The notes under the pieces were generated by a model. That model made no database searches and was not told where the DNA came from. It saw nothing but the letters and a program-made list of their open reading frames with translations. A stretch of 64,000 nucleotides of DNA from Synergistaceae bacterium (lineage in GTDB: Bacteria > Synergistota > Synergistia > Synergistales > Aminobacteriaceae). The position numbers were made by a program, and so were the translations under genes. Positions 17,281-24,493 of the stretch are shown here, one piece after another. Positions within the stretch are counted from its first letter, which is position 1, and each line of letters starts with the position of its first letter. The stretch is taken from the NCBI GenBank assembly GCA_017448795.1, contig JAFSKV010000066.1, positions 1 through 64,000 of the forward strand. Direction: 5' to 3'.

Positions 17281-18159
17281 CTACTTGCCTTCTTTTTCCT
17301 TCATGATTGTCTCGAGGGTCTGGCGCATGACATCCAGCGGCACGGCCTTTCCGCCTGTCCAAAGCTGAATCTGCCTCAGTCCCTGATACAGTGTCATTCC
17401 GAGTCCGTTGATGGTCTTGCAGCCGACTTCAGCGGCTTCCTTGAGGAAACGGGTGATTGCGGGGTTGTACGTGGCATCGAAGCAAACGTGCGAGGGCTTG
17501 AGATATTTCTTGTCGACGCAGGTATATTCTTCCTTGCCGCGCATTCCGAGTCCTGACAGGTTGAGGATGATGTCTGTCTCGCCGAGTGCCTTTGCGATTG
17601 CCGCCTCATCTGCTGAACGAATGGGTACGCACACGCCGGGGTAGAAGCCGTTGATTTCGTTGCTGAGGGTCTCGCACATTTCTGAGCGTGAGGAGATATA
17701 GATTCTCTTCGCGCCTGCTTCAGCGAGTTCAAGACACACTGACCTGCCAGTTCCGCCCGCGCCGAATGAGAACATGACTTTGTCCTTGATGGTGCAGCCC
17801 TGTTCGAGGATGTCGCGGAGTGCGCCGTATCCGTCTGTGTTGTAGCCTACGAGTTTTCCTTCGGCTGTCTTGACGACGGTGTTGGAGCTTCCCATTTTCT
17901 TGCAGAGGGGATCATAGTCGTCGAGGTACTGCATGACTTCGACCTTGTTGGGCTTGGTTACCGCGCAGCCGAGGAATGTGGGCATGTAGCGGATTCCGTC
18001 GATGATTTCCTTGAGGTGGGTGCTGTCGGCCTCGCAGTAGCAGTAGACCATGTTGAAGCCTGCGGCCTGGTATGCTGAGTTCTGCATACGTGCGGCGAAT
18101 GACTGACCCAGAGGCGTGCCGATGAGTGCGATAAGTCTGCTGTTAATATCGATCTGCAT
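17281..18159 (-). CDS. aroE: Divergent shikimate/quinate dehydrogenase
   Basis: A 292-residue shikimate-dehydrogenase-family enzyme. The catalytic Lys is in CAVTKPNKVE, the catalytic Asp in GYNTDGYGA, and the nucleotide loop is FGAGGTGRS. The N-terminal substrate motif, normally HSxSP, reads PLGQSFAARMQ: the first Ser is kept, while His, the second Ser and Pro are replaced. Those positions contact the ring carboxylate, so substrate preference may differ. The ATG at 18159 has aggag at 18171-18176; an ATG at 18180 lacks a ribosome site. First gene of the operon. Confidence 0.87.
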   Translation of the reverse strand: MQIDINSRLIALIGTPLGQSFAARMQNSAYQAAGFNMVYCYCEADSTHLKEIIDGIRYMPTFLGCAVTKPNKVEVMQYLDDYDPLCKKMGSSNTVVKTAEGKLVGYNTDGYGALRDILEQGCTIKDKVMFSFGAGGTGRSVCLELAEAGAKRIYISSRSEMCETLSNEINGFYPGVCVPIRSADEAAIAKALGETDIILNLSGLGMRGKEEYTCVDKKYLKPSHVCFDATYNPAITRFLKEAAEVGCKTINGLGMTLYQGLRQIQLWTGGKAVPLDVMRQTLETIMKEKEGK

Positions 18160-18221
18160 AGCTATTAACGCTCCTGACATATGAAATTTTTGGTGAAAGT
18201 TTTGTTATTGGAACGGTGATA

Positions 18222-18250
18222 ATTTTATTCACAAGAAATCCAGAATGCAA
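18222..18250 (-). promoter_or_regulatory. Promoter of the shikimate-like/TRAP operon
   Basis: On the minus strand TTGCAT (18245-18250), 17 bases, TAAAAT (18222-18227); start near 18214. The AT-rich region up to 18300 holds repeated AATTTCATCA/TTTCACCA-like words that could be operator half-sites, a guess only. Confidence 0.65.
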
Positions 18251-18309
18251 ACATAATTTTACTGGTATTGATGAAATTTTGTTGACTGTAAAAAAATTTG
18301 CCACTGCGT

Positions 18310-18698
18310 TTATAGCTGGAGGACGTACTGGCAAAGCTCTTGTGTGTCAGGAAGGTATATCATCATGAGGATTTCGGGCATATCGCAGGCTCTCATGATT
18401 TCGCGGGCGTATTCGACATCGGGCGGGGACAATTTGCGGCCTCCTTTTGGGTGTGAGTGAACGAAGCCGATGAACTCGATTCCGTGTTCTGCCCACTCAG
18501 CTATGACTCTGTTGAGGCTGTCTACGTCAGGGGTGTAGGTGCTGCGCTCTGTTATGCCTGTGCTGTCGTGGTGGAAGGCTGTTACTGTGTGAGGGGCGGT
18601 GAGACTGACTCCGAGAATGCCGCCTGTTTCGGGGATTCTGTGATTGCTGAAATTCCTCCCGGCAGAACAACAGCCCTCGCATTTTTCTGTTCGGTCAT
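18310..18698 (-). pseudogene. JAMM/MPN-domain protein broken by a frameshift
   Basis: From ATG 18698 (ribosome site GAAGGGGGG) the frame begins MTEQKNARAVVLP and soon ends. A different frame then runs to the stop at 18310 with clear JAMM/MPN residues: ETGGILG (Glu), GFVHSHPKGG (two His) and SPPDVEYA (Ser/Asp zinc site), ending YVLQL. The second frame has no start codon after its own upstream TAA. The 389-base span is one short of a multiple of three, so a single missing base in the first 75 bases would restore a protein of about 129 residues. JAMM proteins are zinc isopeptidases or nucleotide-related hydrolases. Real mutation, -1 frameshifting or a sequencing error remain open. Confidence 0.7.
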
Positions 18699-18939
18699 CT
18701 TATTTCCCCCCTTCCATTGTCAGAAAGCGTTGCGCCAAAAAGCCCCCCTCATGAAGAAACCACCCGGCGCAAATCCGAAGCACACAACTAACACTCATCT
18801 TCCCGCACTGTGTTATGATAGCCACACATCAATAGCACAAGTTTCTTGTCCTTGTTTTTTTGTGCCGCCAGTCCACAAATCCCCTATCACACTCATCCTC
18901 AGCATTAAACCACAAGGCTAATCACCCGGAAATCTCATG

Positions 18940-18948
18940 TGGTACAAT
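18940..18948 (+). promoter_or_regulatory. Extended -10 promoter of ADP-ribosylglycohydrolase-VWA gene
   Basis: TGGTACAAT (18940-18948) fits TGn plus a -10 box; no good -35. Start would be near 18955. Between 18699 and 18940 I see no gene. Confidence 0.5.
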
Positions 18949-18993
18949 ACTCCGCACCCCAAATTTCACAACAAGAAACGGAGAACGATACTC

Positions 18994-20544
18994 ATGATTC
19001 CAGGAGCATTAATCGGCGACATTATAGGCAGTGCTTACGAGTCCAGGACGCGAAAAGTTAAGTCAAAGGATTTCCCGCTAATATCCGAGCATTCACACTT
19101 CACGGACGACTCTGTTATGACTATGGCAGTTGCTCACACTCTCATGAAGTGGAAGAAGGGTACTCCCATTGACGAGTCAGAATACGAGTCAGCACTGACA
19201 GAGACATTGCGCGGTTTCGGCAGGGATTACCCTAGCGCAGGCTACGGAAGAAAGTTCAAGGCGTGGCTGTTCTCAGATGACCCCAAGCCCTATAACGGTT
19301 TCACCAACGGCGCGGCCATGAAAGTATCTCCTGTAGCATGGTGGTTTGACGACCTACAGACCGTCGAGAAATTCGCGGCACTCACAGCAGGCATAACCCA
19401 CAGCCACCCCGAAGGCATCAAGGGCGCGCAGTCAACAGCGGCGGCAGTTTTCCTCGCAAGGACAGGCAAGAGCAAGGACGACATTCGGAGCTACATCACG
19501 ATACGTTACGGCTACGATTTGTCCCGGAGGCTTGATGACATACGGCCGGGCTACGAGTTCGACACAACATGCGCCGGAACAGTCCCGGAGGCTATAATCT
19601 CGTTCCTTGAGAGTGAGAGTTTCGAGGACGCAATCAGGAACGCTGTATCACTCGGCGGGGACGCTGACACACTGGCGGCAATAGCAGGGTCAATCGCTGA
19701 GGGCTTCTACGGTGTCCCGGAAGAAATGGAGTCGCTTGTTCGTCCGCTGCTTGACGGGTTCATGATTTCTGAGGTTGAAAGATGGAACAAGGCACTCAAC
19801 GGCGGGGATGTTACGGAGGACTCAACGCCAGCCGAGAAGGTGAAGAACGGAATAACGGAAATGGTGTTCATTCTGGACAGGAGCGGCTCAATGTCAGGGC
19901 TTGAGTCAGACACAATCGGGGGCTTCAATTCTATGGTCGACAAGCAGAAGAAGGAACCGGGCGAGGCGTTCGTGTCGACCGTCCTGTTTGACGACCAAAT
20001 TGACGTGATACATGACCGAGTCAAACTCACGGAGATTCCCCCGCTCACAGAAAAGGAGTACTTCACGCGCGGGATGACAGCCCTTCATGACGCAATGGGC
20101 AGGGCAATTCACCACATCGCGGGAGTCCACAAGCACATGAAACCCGAAGAAGTCCCGGAAAATGTTGTGTTCGTCATCATCACTGACGGGATGGAGAACG
20201 CAAGCACTGAATATTCAGGCTCCAAGGTCAAGAGCATGGTCGAGCATGAGAAGGCAAAACACGGCTGGGAGTTCCTGTTCATCGGCGCGAACATGGACGC
20301 TATAGCTGTTGCCGGGAGGCTCGGAATCGACAGGGGAAGATCGGCGAATTACCGCTCGGACAGGAGGGGCACGGGAAAAGTATTCATGAGTCTCAGCCGG
20401 GCTATGTCATACAGCCGTATGGAACGTGCGATGCCTGAAGACTGGTCGGCGGAAATTGACGAGGATTTTGCTGACGAGGACAGAGAACCCGACAGCGGGA
20501 CAACTACTGTCCGTGATATTTTCATGCGAAGGCACAAGAAGTAA
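18994..20544 (+). CDS. ADP-ribosylglycohydrolase fused to a von Willebrand factor A domain
   Basis: A 516-residue fusion. Residues 1 to about 260 are a DraG/ARH-type ADP-ribosylglycohydrolase: GALIGDIIGSAYE, the metal site FTDDSVMTMA, GFTNGAAMKVSP, and GGDADTLAAIAGSIAE. Residues about 288-450 are a VWA domain with a full MIDAS: DRSGSMSG (DxSxS), the Thr in GMTALHDAMG, and the Asp in IITDGMENAS. The tail is acidic with a basic end. No signal peptide, so cytoplasmic. It probably removes ADP-ribose from a protein or nucleic acid target recruited by the VWA domain. No ADP-ribosyltransferase lies nearby. The ATG at 18994 follows cggaga. Confidence 0.88.
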   Translation: MIPGALIGDIIGSAYESRTRKVKSKDFPLISEHSHFTDDSVMTMAVAHTLMKWKKGTPIDESEYESALTETLRGFGRDYPSAGYGRKFKAWLFSDDPKPYNGFTNGAAMKVSPVAWWFDDLQTVEKFAALTAGITHSHPEGIKGAQSTAAAVFLARTGKSKDDIRSYITIRYGYDLSRRLDDIRPGYEFDTTCAGTVPEAIISFLESESFEDAIRNAVSLGGDADTLAAIAGSIAEGFYGVPEEMESLVRPLLDGFMISEVERWNKALNGGDVTEDSTPAEKVKNGITEMVFILDRSGSMSGLESDTIGGFNSMVDKQKKEPGEAFVSTVLFDDQIDVIHDRVKLTEIPPLTEKEYFTRGMTALHDAMGRAIHHIAGVHKHMKPEEVPENVVFVIITDGMENASTEYSGSKVKSMVEHEKAKHGWEFLFIGANMDAIAVAGRLGIDRGRSANYRSDRRGTGKVFMSLSRAMSYSRMERAMPEDWSAEIDEDFADEDREPDSGTTTVRDIFMRRHKK

Positions 20545-20558
20545 TTTCACCGCATCAT

Positions 20559-20593
20559 GGCCGGGAACGGGGCAATTCACCTCATGCCCGGCC
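20559..20593. terminator. Bidirectional hairpin between convergent genes
   Basis: GGCCGGG (20559-20565) pairs with CCCGGCC (20587-20593), loop 21. No U-run on either side; terminator role is inferred from its place between two gene ends. Confidence 0.45.
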
Positions 20594-20606
20594 TAAGTTC
20601 CGGCGG

Positions 20607-21011
20607 TTACATGGCAATCTTCACCGCACACCACACCAGCGCAAGCCCCATCACAACATTGAACGGCCTGTAATACCGCACAAGGAATCTCTGCAGCAAT
20701 CCCCCGGCAGTCCCCCACATGCACCAGCTCACAGCACTCACCGCGATATGCCACGCAAGCCACAGGATATATGCCGCCCCGAAATACTTCAGCCAGCCAA
20801 CAACACCGGGCATGTACTGCGCAAGCCCGCTGCATGACAGTATCACCATCGCCATCACAGCCGTGAACCCCGCAAATATCCCCCAGATTACCCGGCTTCC
20901 CTTCCTCCAGCCGTATGTGCTGACCGAGTAAAGCGACATGAGATTATTCGGGCCCGGCGTGAATGTCGTGATTAACGCGTAAGGCATGTATGACAGCACA
21001 GTATCAAGCAT
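20607..21011 (-). CDS. LysE/RhtB-type exporter, internally shortened
   Basis: A 134-residue membrane protein with the LysE/RhtB N-terminus: TPGPNNLMSLYSVSTYG, WRKGSRVIWGIFAG, and a third helix ending GAAYILWLAWH. Usual members have about 200 residues. Here the third helix runs directly into SWCMWGTAGGLLQRF and a family-like end (YRPFNVVMGLALVWCAVK), so about 65 central residues seem missing. The ATG at 21011 follows ggagg (21023-21027). It diverges from the cysteine operon and RhtB relatives export cysteine and other amino acids, so a former cysteine exporter is plausible. Function of the short form is doubtful. Confidence 0.7.
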   Translation of the reverse strand: MLDTVLSYMPYALITTFTPGPNNLMSLYSVSTYGWRKGSRVIWGIFAGFTAVMAMVILSCSGLAQYMPGVVGWLKYFGAAYILWLAWHIAVSAVSWCMWGTAGGLLQRFLVRYYRPFNVVMGLALVWCAVKIAM

Positions 21012-21064
21012 GAAATTACCAGCCTCCTTTGAGTCCGGGCAACTATAACACAAAAACAGGCCTA

Positions 21065-21093
21065 TTGATTTAGTGTGCTATTCGTGGCATAAT
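21065..21093 (+). promoter_or_regulatory. Promoter of the cysteine biosynthesis operon
   Basis: TTGATT (21065-21070), 17 bases, CATAAT (21088-21093) preceded by TGG, an extended -10. Start near 21100, so the mRNA carries about 195 nt before cysK, including the leader peptide. Confidence 0.72.
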
Positions 21094-21126
21094 TCCCCGT
21101 AACAATTCCCGGAGAGGTGAAACAGT

Positions 21127-21195
21127 ATGACAGACCGCGAAATTTTCACAGCAACCTTTGAGGCTGTATGCTGTTGCCGCCCCCTCACACTGTAA
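21127..21195 (+). CDS. Cysteine-triplet leader peptide
   Basis: A 22-codon frame, ATG 21127 to TAA 21195, with a good ribosome site (ggagaggtg, 21111-21119). It encodes MTDREIFTATFEAV, then three consecutive Cys codons (TGC TGT TGC, 21169-21177), then RPLTL. It lies between the operon promoter and cysK. Runs of the end-product amino acid in a tiny ORF are the hallmark of attenuation leaders, and Cys-rich uORFs are known before cysteine genes in mycobacteria. Scarcity of Cys-tRNA would stall the ribosome here and change the fold of the downstream leader. Function is inferred from position and composition. Confidence 0.75.
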   Translation: MTDREIFTATFEAVCCCRPLTL

Positions 21196-21294
21196 TTCCG
21201 CGCAGGCACATTCCATCCGTCAACCAGAATTTCACCGCACGGCCTGGCACGTCATCAGGCAGAATATCACGCACACACAAAGGAGAGTATCATC
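21196..21294 (+). promoter_or_regulatory. cysK leader RNA with mutually exclusive short pairings
   Basis: GCCTG (21242-21246) can pair with CAGGC upstream (21203-21207) or downstream (21256-21260). CCTTTG inside the leader ORF (21156-21161 region) is complementary to CAAAGG of the cysK ribosome site (about 21278-21283). No intrinsic terminator is visible, so control of translation seems likelier than transcription attenuation. Confidence 0.4.
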
Positions 21295-22227
21295 ATGCCG
21301 AAAGTTTACACGTCAATTGACCAGCTCATAGGACGCACGCCCCTTCTCGAACTCACGCGCATAGAGAAGCATTACGGTCTGTCCGCGAAAATCCTCGCCA
21401 AGCTCGAATACTTCAACCCCGCCGGAAGCGTCAAGGACAGAATCGCAAAAGCCATGATAGACGACGCAGAAGCACAAGGACTCCTCAAGCCCGGAAGCGT
21501 CATCATCGAACCCACAAGCGGCAACACAGGAATCGGACTGTCATCCGTCGCGGCAACAAGAGGCTACAGAATCATCATCGTTATGCCTGAAACTATGTCG
21601 GTTGAACGCAGGAAGCTCATGAAGGCTTACGGGGCTGAGTTAGTCCTCACAGAAGGAAGCAGGGGAATGCGCGGGGCAATCGAGAAAGCCTCGGAGCTTG
21701 CGGCGGAAATCCCGGACTCCTTCATCGCCGGGCAGTTCGTCAACCCGTCAAACCCCAAAGTCCACCGCGAGACCACAGGCCCGGAAATCTGGCAGGACAC
21801 AGGCGGCCATGTCGACATCTTCATTGCAGGCGTTGGGACCGGCGGGACTCTCACAGGAACGGGAGAATACCTGCGCTCGGTCAACCCTGACGTGAGGATT
21901 ATCGCGGTCGAGCCGTCCGGGTCTCCTGTGCTGTCAGCGGGGCGTTCCGGGAGCCACAAGATTCAGGGCATAGGCGCGGGGTTCGTCCCTGAAGTCCTCA
22001 ACACGAGGCTCTACAGCGAGATATTCACCGTGAACGATGACGACGCGATTAACACCGGGAAACTGACCGGGAAACTTGAGGGCTTCCTTGTGGGGATTTC
22101 GTCGGGGGCTGCGCTTTTCGCCGCGGTTGAGACAGCAAAGAAGCCTGAGAACGCCGGGAAGAACATTGTCGTGATACTTCCTGACACGGGGGAGCGTTAT
22201 TTGTCGACGGCACTTTTCGCGGAATAG
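21295..22227 (+). CDS. cysK: Cysteine synthase (O-acetylserine sulfhydrylase)
   Basis: A 310-residue PLP enzyme that makes cysteine from O-acetylserine and sulfide. Features: IGRTPLLEL, the PLP lysine in [11 protein letters not shown], the substrate loop [10 protein letters not shown], the phosphate-binding loop [10 protein letters not shown], the [10 protein letters not shown] segment, and the PLP-N1 Ser in GISSGAA. Length is typical. The aaggag site precedes the ATG. It is followed after 3 bases by serine acetyltransferase, giving the complete two-step pathway, both under the Cys-codon leader. Confidence 0.95.
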   Translation: MPKVYTSIDQLIGRTPLLELTRIEKHYGLSAKILAKLEYFNPAGSVKDRIAKAMIDDAEAQGLLKPGSVIIEPTSGNTGIGLSSVAATRGYRIIIVMPETMSVERRKLMKAYGAELVLTEGSRGMRGAIEKASELAAEIPDSFIAGQFVNPSNPKVHRETTGPEIWQDTGGHVDIFIAGVGTGGTLTGTGEYLRSVNPDVRIIAVEPSGSPVLSAGRSGSHKIQGIGAGFVPEVLNTRLYSEIFTVNDDDAINTGKLTGKLEGFLVGISSGAALFAAVETAKKPENAGKNIVVILPDTGERYLSTALFAE

Positions 22228-22230
22228 GCC

Positions 22231-23031
22231 ATGAATGTTGATGAGGCTTTGCGGTCAGCAGAAGAAGGACTGATGTTCTTTGCCGAGAAGGATGAGACTG
22301 ACTACAACGGCATACGTGAGAATGTGGAGGGGGCATTCCGTCATCTTCTGGCGGCTATGTTCCCTTCCCACGTCAACCCTGAAGGACGGAGCATCGCTGA
22401 GAACCTGAGGCTTGCTGCTGACGGGCTGAGGGCGGCTTTGTCCAGGCTTGCTGACGGTGAGAGGGCTGAACGCTTCACGGCCATGCTCATATCACGTCTG
22501 CCGGAAATCAGGCGGGTGTTGTGGACCGACATTGTGGCGGCGTATCAAGGCGACCCTGCGGCGAAGAGCCCGGATGAGATTATCCTTGCTTACCCGGCAT
22601 TCACGGCAATCAGCGCGTACAGGGTGGCACATGAGCTTTACGCGGTGAACGCCCCTTTAGTCCCAAGAATCATAACAGAGTATGCTCACAGGCTGACGGG
22701 TATAGACATTCATCCGGGCGCGGCAATAGGTGAGTATTTCTTCATCGATCACGGTACGGGAGTCGTTATCGGCGAGACCTCGACAATCGGCCACAGGGTC
22801 AAGATATACCAGAATGTTACGATAGGAGCGAAGAGCTTTGATGTTGCGCCCGACGGATCACTAGTGAAGGGCATAAAGCGTCATCCAGACATAGGGAACA
22901 ACGTTGTGATTTACGCGGGGGCTACAATATTGGGAGGCCAAACGGTCATCGGTGATGACTGCGTGATAGGGGGGAATGTGTGGCTGACTCACTCGGTGAA
23001 GGCCGGGCGGGTTGTGCTGAATGAGCGGTGA
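22231..23031 (+). CDS. cysE: Serine O-acetyltransferase (EpsC/CysE type)
   Basis: A 266-residue hexapeptide-repeat acetyltransferase that makes O-acetylserine from serine and acetyl-CoA. A long N-terminal helical domain (about 1-150, with AAYQGDPAAKSPDEIILAYP) precedes the left-handed beta helix: GIDIHPGAAIGEYFFIDHGTGVVIGET with the catalytic His and Asp region, then VKIYQNVTIGAKS and IGNNVVIYAGATILGG. The C-terminus lacks the usual end-product inhibition tail of E. coli CysE, consistent with control by the leader instead. It partners CysK, its usual complex partner. Confidence 0.93.
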   Translation: MNVDEALRSAEEGLMFFAEKDETDYNGIRENVEGAFRHLLAAMFPSHVNPEGRSIAENLRLAADGLRAALSRLADGERAERFTAMLISRLPEIRRVLWTDIVAAYQGDPAAKSPDEIILAYPAFTAISAYRVAHELYAVNAPLVPRIITEYAHRLTGIDIHPGAAIGEYFFIDHGTGVVIGETSTIGHRVKIYQNVTIGAKSFDVAPDGSLVKGIKRHPDIGNNVVIYAGATILGGQTVIGDDCVIGGNVWLTHSVKAGRVVLNER

Positions 23032-23040
23032 GGAAAAGAG

Positions 23041-23090
23041 TATAATTCTTGCCGGGAATGCGGATGTAAGAGTCTGCTCCCGGCAATTTG
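23041..23090 (+). promoter_or_regulatory. TATAAT box and strong hairpin upstream of ToxN-like gene
   Basis: TATAAT at 23041-23046, followed by a perfect 9-bp stem TTGCCGGGA (23049-23057) with TCCCGGCAA (23078-23086), loop 20, then TTTGATT. In type III systems a leaky terminator sits between antitoxin repeats and toxin. Here there is no repeat array, so the hairpin could be that terminator, the cysE terminator, or a single-copy antitoxin. Confidence 0.5.
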
Positions 23091-23113
23091 ATTCTCAGGA
23101 GGAAGTTATATTC

Positions 23114-23677
23114 ATGAATGACAGCGGATATTCTTTATGGTTCTACAATATTGACGTTGACTATATCAAGTTCCTTCACAGCGTTGACGGCAAGGTTCAG
23201 TACTCGCAGGGCAGTGATTACAGCTCAAAGCCTTTTCTAGGCGGTTTCAGTATTGACGGCATAAGATACTTCGTCCCGCTTTCATCACCCAAGAGCAAGC
23301 ATATACACTGGGACTATGAGGGAGATACTTACATCATGATTCATGAGACCATCAGGGAGGAAGACAGGAAGCCCAAAAACGTAATCAGGCGGCAGACGGA
23401 TGAAGGCCTCGAAAAAATACTAGCCATACTCTATTTCAACAACATGATTCCCGCCCCTGAAGGATGCTATGAGCCTGTCGGGGATTTCATCAACATTAGG
23501 GATGATTTGTATTATGACCTTCTACGCAAAGAATACTATTTCTGCCTGAATATTGACGGCAAGATAGCCTGCAAAGCCAGGAAGCTGCATGACGCGCAGA
23601 AAGAAGCAGGCGTAACGGATGAATTGTGCTGCGACTTCATGAGGCTGGAAAAAGCAATGAGAGAATATCAACGTTAG
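23114..23677 (+). CDS. ToxN/AbiQ-like type III toxin endoribonuclease
   Basis: A 187-residue protein resembling ToxN/AbiQ/CptN toxins, which cut RNA and are held in check by a repetitive RNA antitoxin. Family-like segments: LWFYNIDVDYIKFLHSVDGK near the N-terminus, GGFSIDGIRYFVPLSSPKSKH containing the Ser-Ser-Pro-Lys catalytic-type motif, and a later IRDDLYYDLLRKEYYF helix. The ATG at 23114 has aggagg at 23097-23102. No tandem repeat antitoxin is seen upstream. Such systems can abort phage infection or act as addiction modules. Family call is by eye and moderate. Confidence 0.7.
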   Translation: MNDSGYSLWFYNIDVDYIKFLHSVDGKVQYSQGSDYSSKPFLGGFSIDGIRYFVPLSSPKSKHIHWDYEGDTYIMIHETIREEDRKPKNVIRRQTDEGLEKILAILYFNNMIPAPEGCYEPVGDFINIRDDLYYDLLRKEYYFCLNIDGKIACKARKLHDAQKEAGVTDELCCDFMRLEKAMREYQR

Positions 23678-23680
23678 CGC

Positions 23681-23719
23681 AAAAAATTCCCCCAGTCATC
23701 CAACATGGCCGGGGGGATT
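23681..23719 (-). terminator. Terminator of amino-acid ABC operon
   Basis: Stem ATTCCCCC (23686-23693) with GGGGGAT (23712-23718), loop about 18, minus-strand U-run from aaaaaa at 23681-23686. It also separates the convergent toxin gene. Confidence 0.72.
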
Positions 23720-23726
23720 CTTGTCG

Positions 23727-24491
23727 TTACCGTCTCAAGACTTTTGAGAGAAACTCAACCGTTCGCGGCTGTTTCGGGCGGTCAAAGACTTCTTCCGGCG
23801 TGCCTTCCTCGCTGATTATGCCCTTGTCGATGAACAGCACCCTGTCCGAAATCTCGCGGGCAAACCCCATCTCGTGCGTAACAAGATACATAGTCATCCC
23901 TGAGTCGGCAAGCTCCTTCATGACATCCAGAACCTCGCCTATCATCTCCGGGTCAAGCGCGCTGGTAGGCTCGTCAAAAAGCAGCATGTCAGGACTCATA
24001 GCCATAGCCCGCGCAATAGCCACCCTCTGCTTCTGCCCTCCCGACAGCCTGTCAGGCCACTCGTCAATCTTGTCCGCAAGACCGACCCTCGCCAGAAGCT
24101 CACGCGCCTTTGCGTCGGCCTCGTCCTGAGTCATGATTTTGAGGTCGACAGGAGCAAGAGTCAGGTTCTTCCTCACAGTCAGGTGCGGGAAAAGGTAGAA
24201 GTGCTGGAACACCATCCCCATATGACGGCGCACAAGGTTTATATCACACTTGGGACTCGTTATGTCCTCGCCCTTGAAGGTGATTGTCCCGGACGTGGGA
24301 GCCTCCATCTGGTTCAGGCAGCGGAGGAATGTGGACTTTCCAGACCCGGAAGGCCCTATCACCGCTATCTTCTCGCCCTTGCGGATGCCTGTCGTGATTC
24401 CGTTGAGGACGCTCAATGTCCCGCCGTCCTGAAGCCGGAATGTCTTGTGAAGATCCGTAACAGTAAGAATCATGTCGTCATTCATGGCCAT
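23727..24491 (-). CDS. Amino-acid ABC transporter ATP-binding protein (GlnQ/HisP type)
   Basis: A 254-residue ABC ATPase. Walker [10 protein letters not shown]-loop [11 protein letters not shown], signature [14 protein letters not shown], Walker [15 protein letters not shown] and the His switch VTHEMG are all present, with the polar amino-acid transporter pattern (FLRCLN after Walker A). The ATG at 24491 follows aggagggg and overlaps the permease stop. It powers the permease and binding protein encoded just upstream. Confidence 0.95.
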   Translation of the reverse strand: MAMNDDMILTVTDLHKTFRLQDGGTLSVLNGITTGIRKGEKIAVIGPSGSGKSTFLRCLNQMEAPTSGTITFKGEDITSPKCDINLVRRHMGMVFQHFYLFPHLTVRKNLTLAPVDLKIMTQDEADAKARELLARVGLADKIDEWPDRLSGGQKQRVAIARAMAMSPDMLLFDEPTSALDPEMIGEVLDVMKELADSGMTMYLVTHEMGFAREISDRVLFIDKGIISEEGTPEEVFDRPKQPRTVEFLSKVLRR

Positions 24492-24493
24492 GA

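Noticed and set aside
23032-23113. Canonical type III antitoxin repeat array
   Set aside because: Only a single hairpin is present; no repeated unit of 30-40 bases could be found by eye on either strand.
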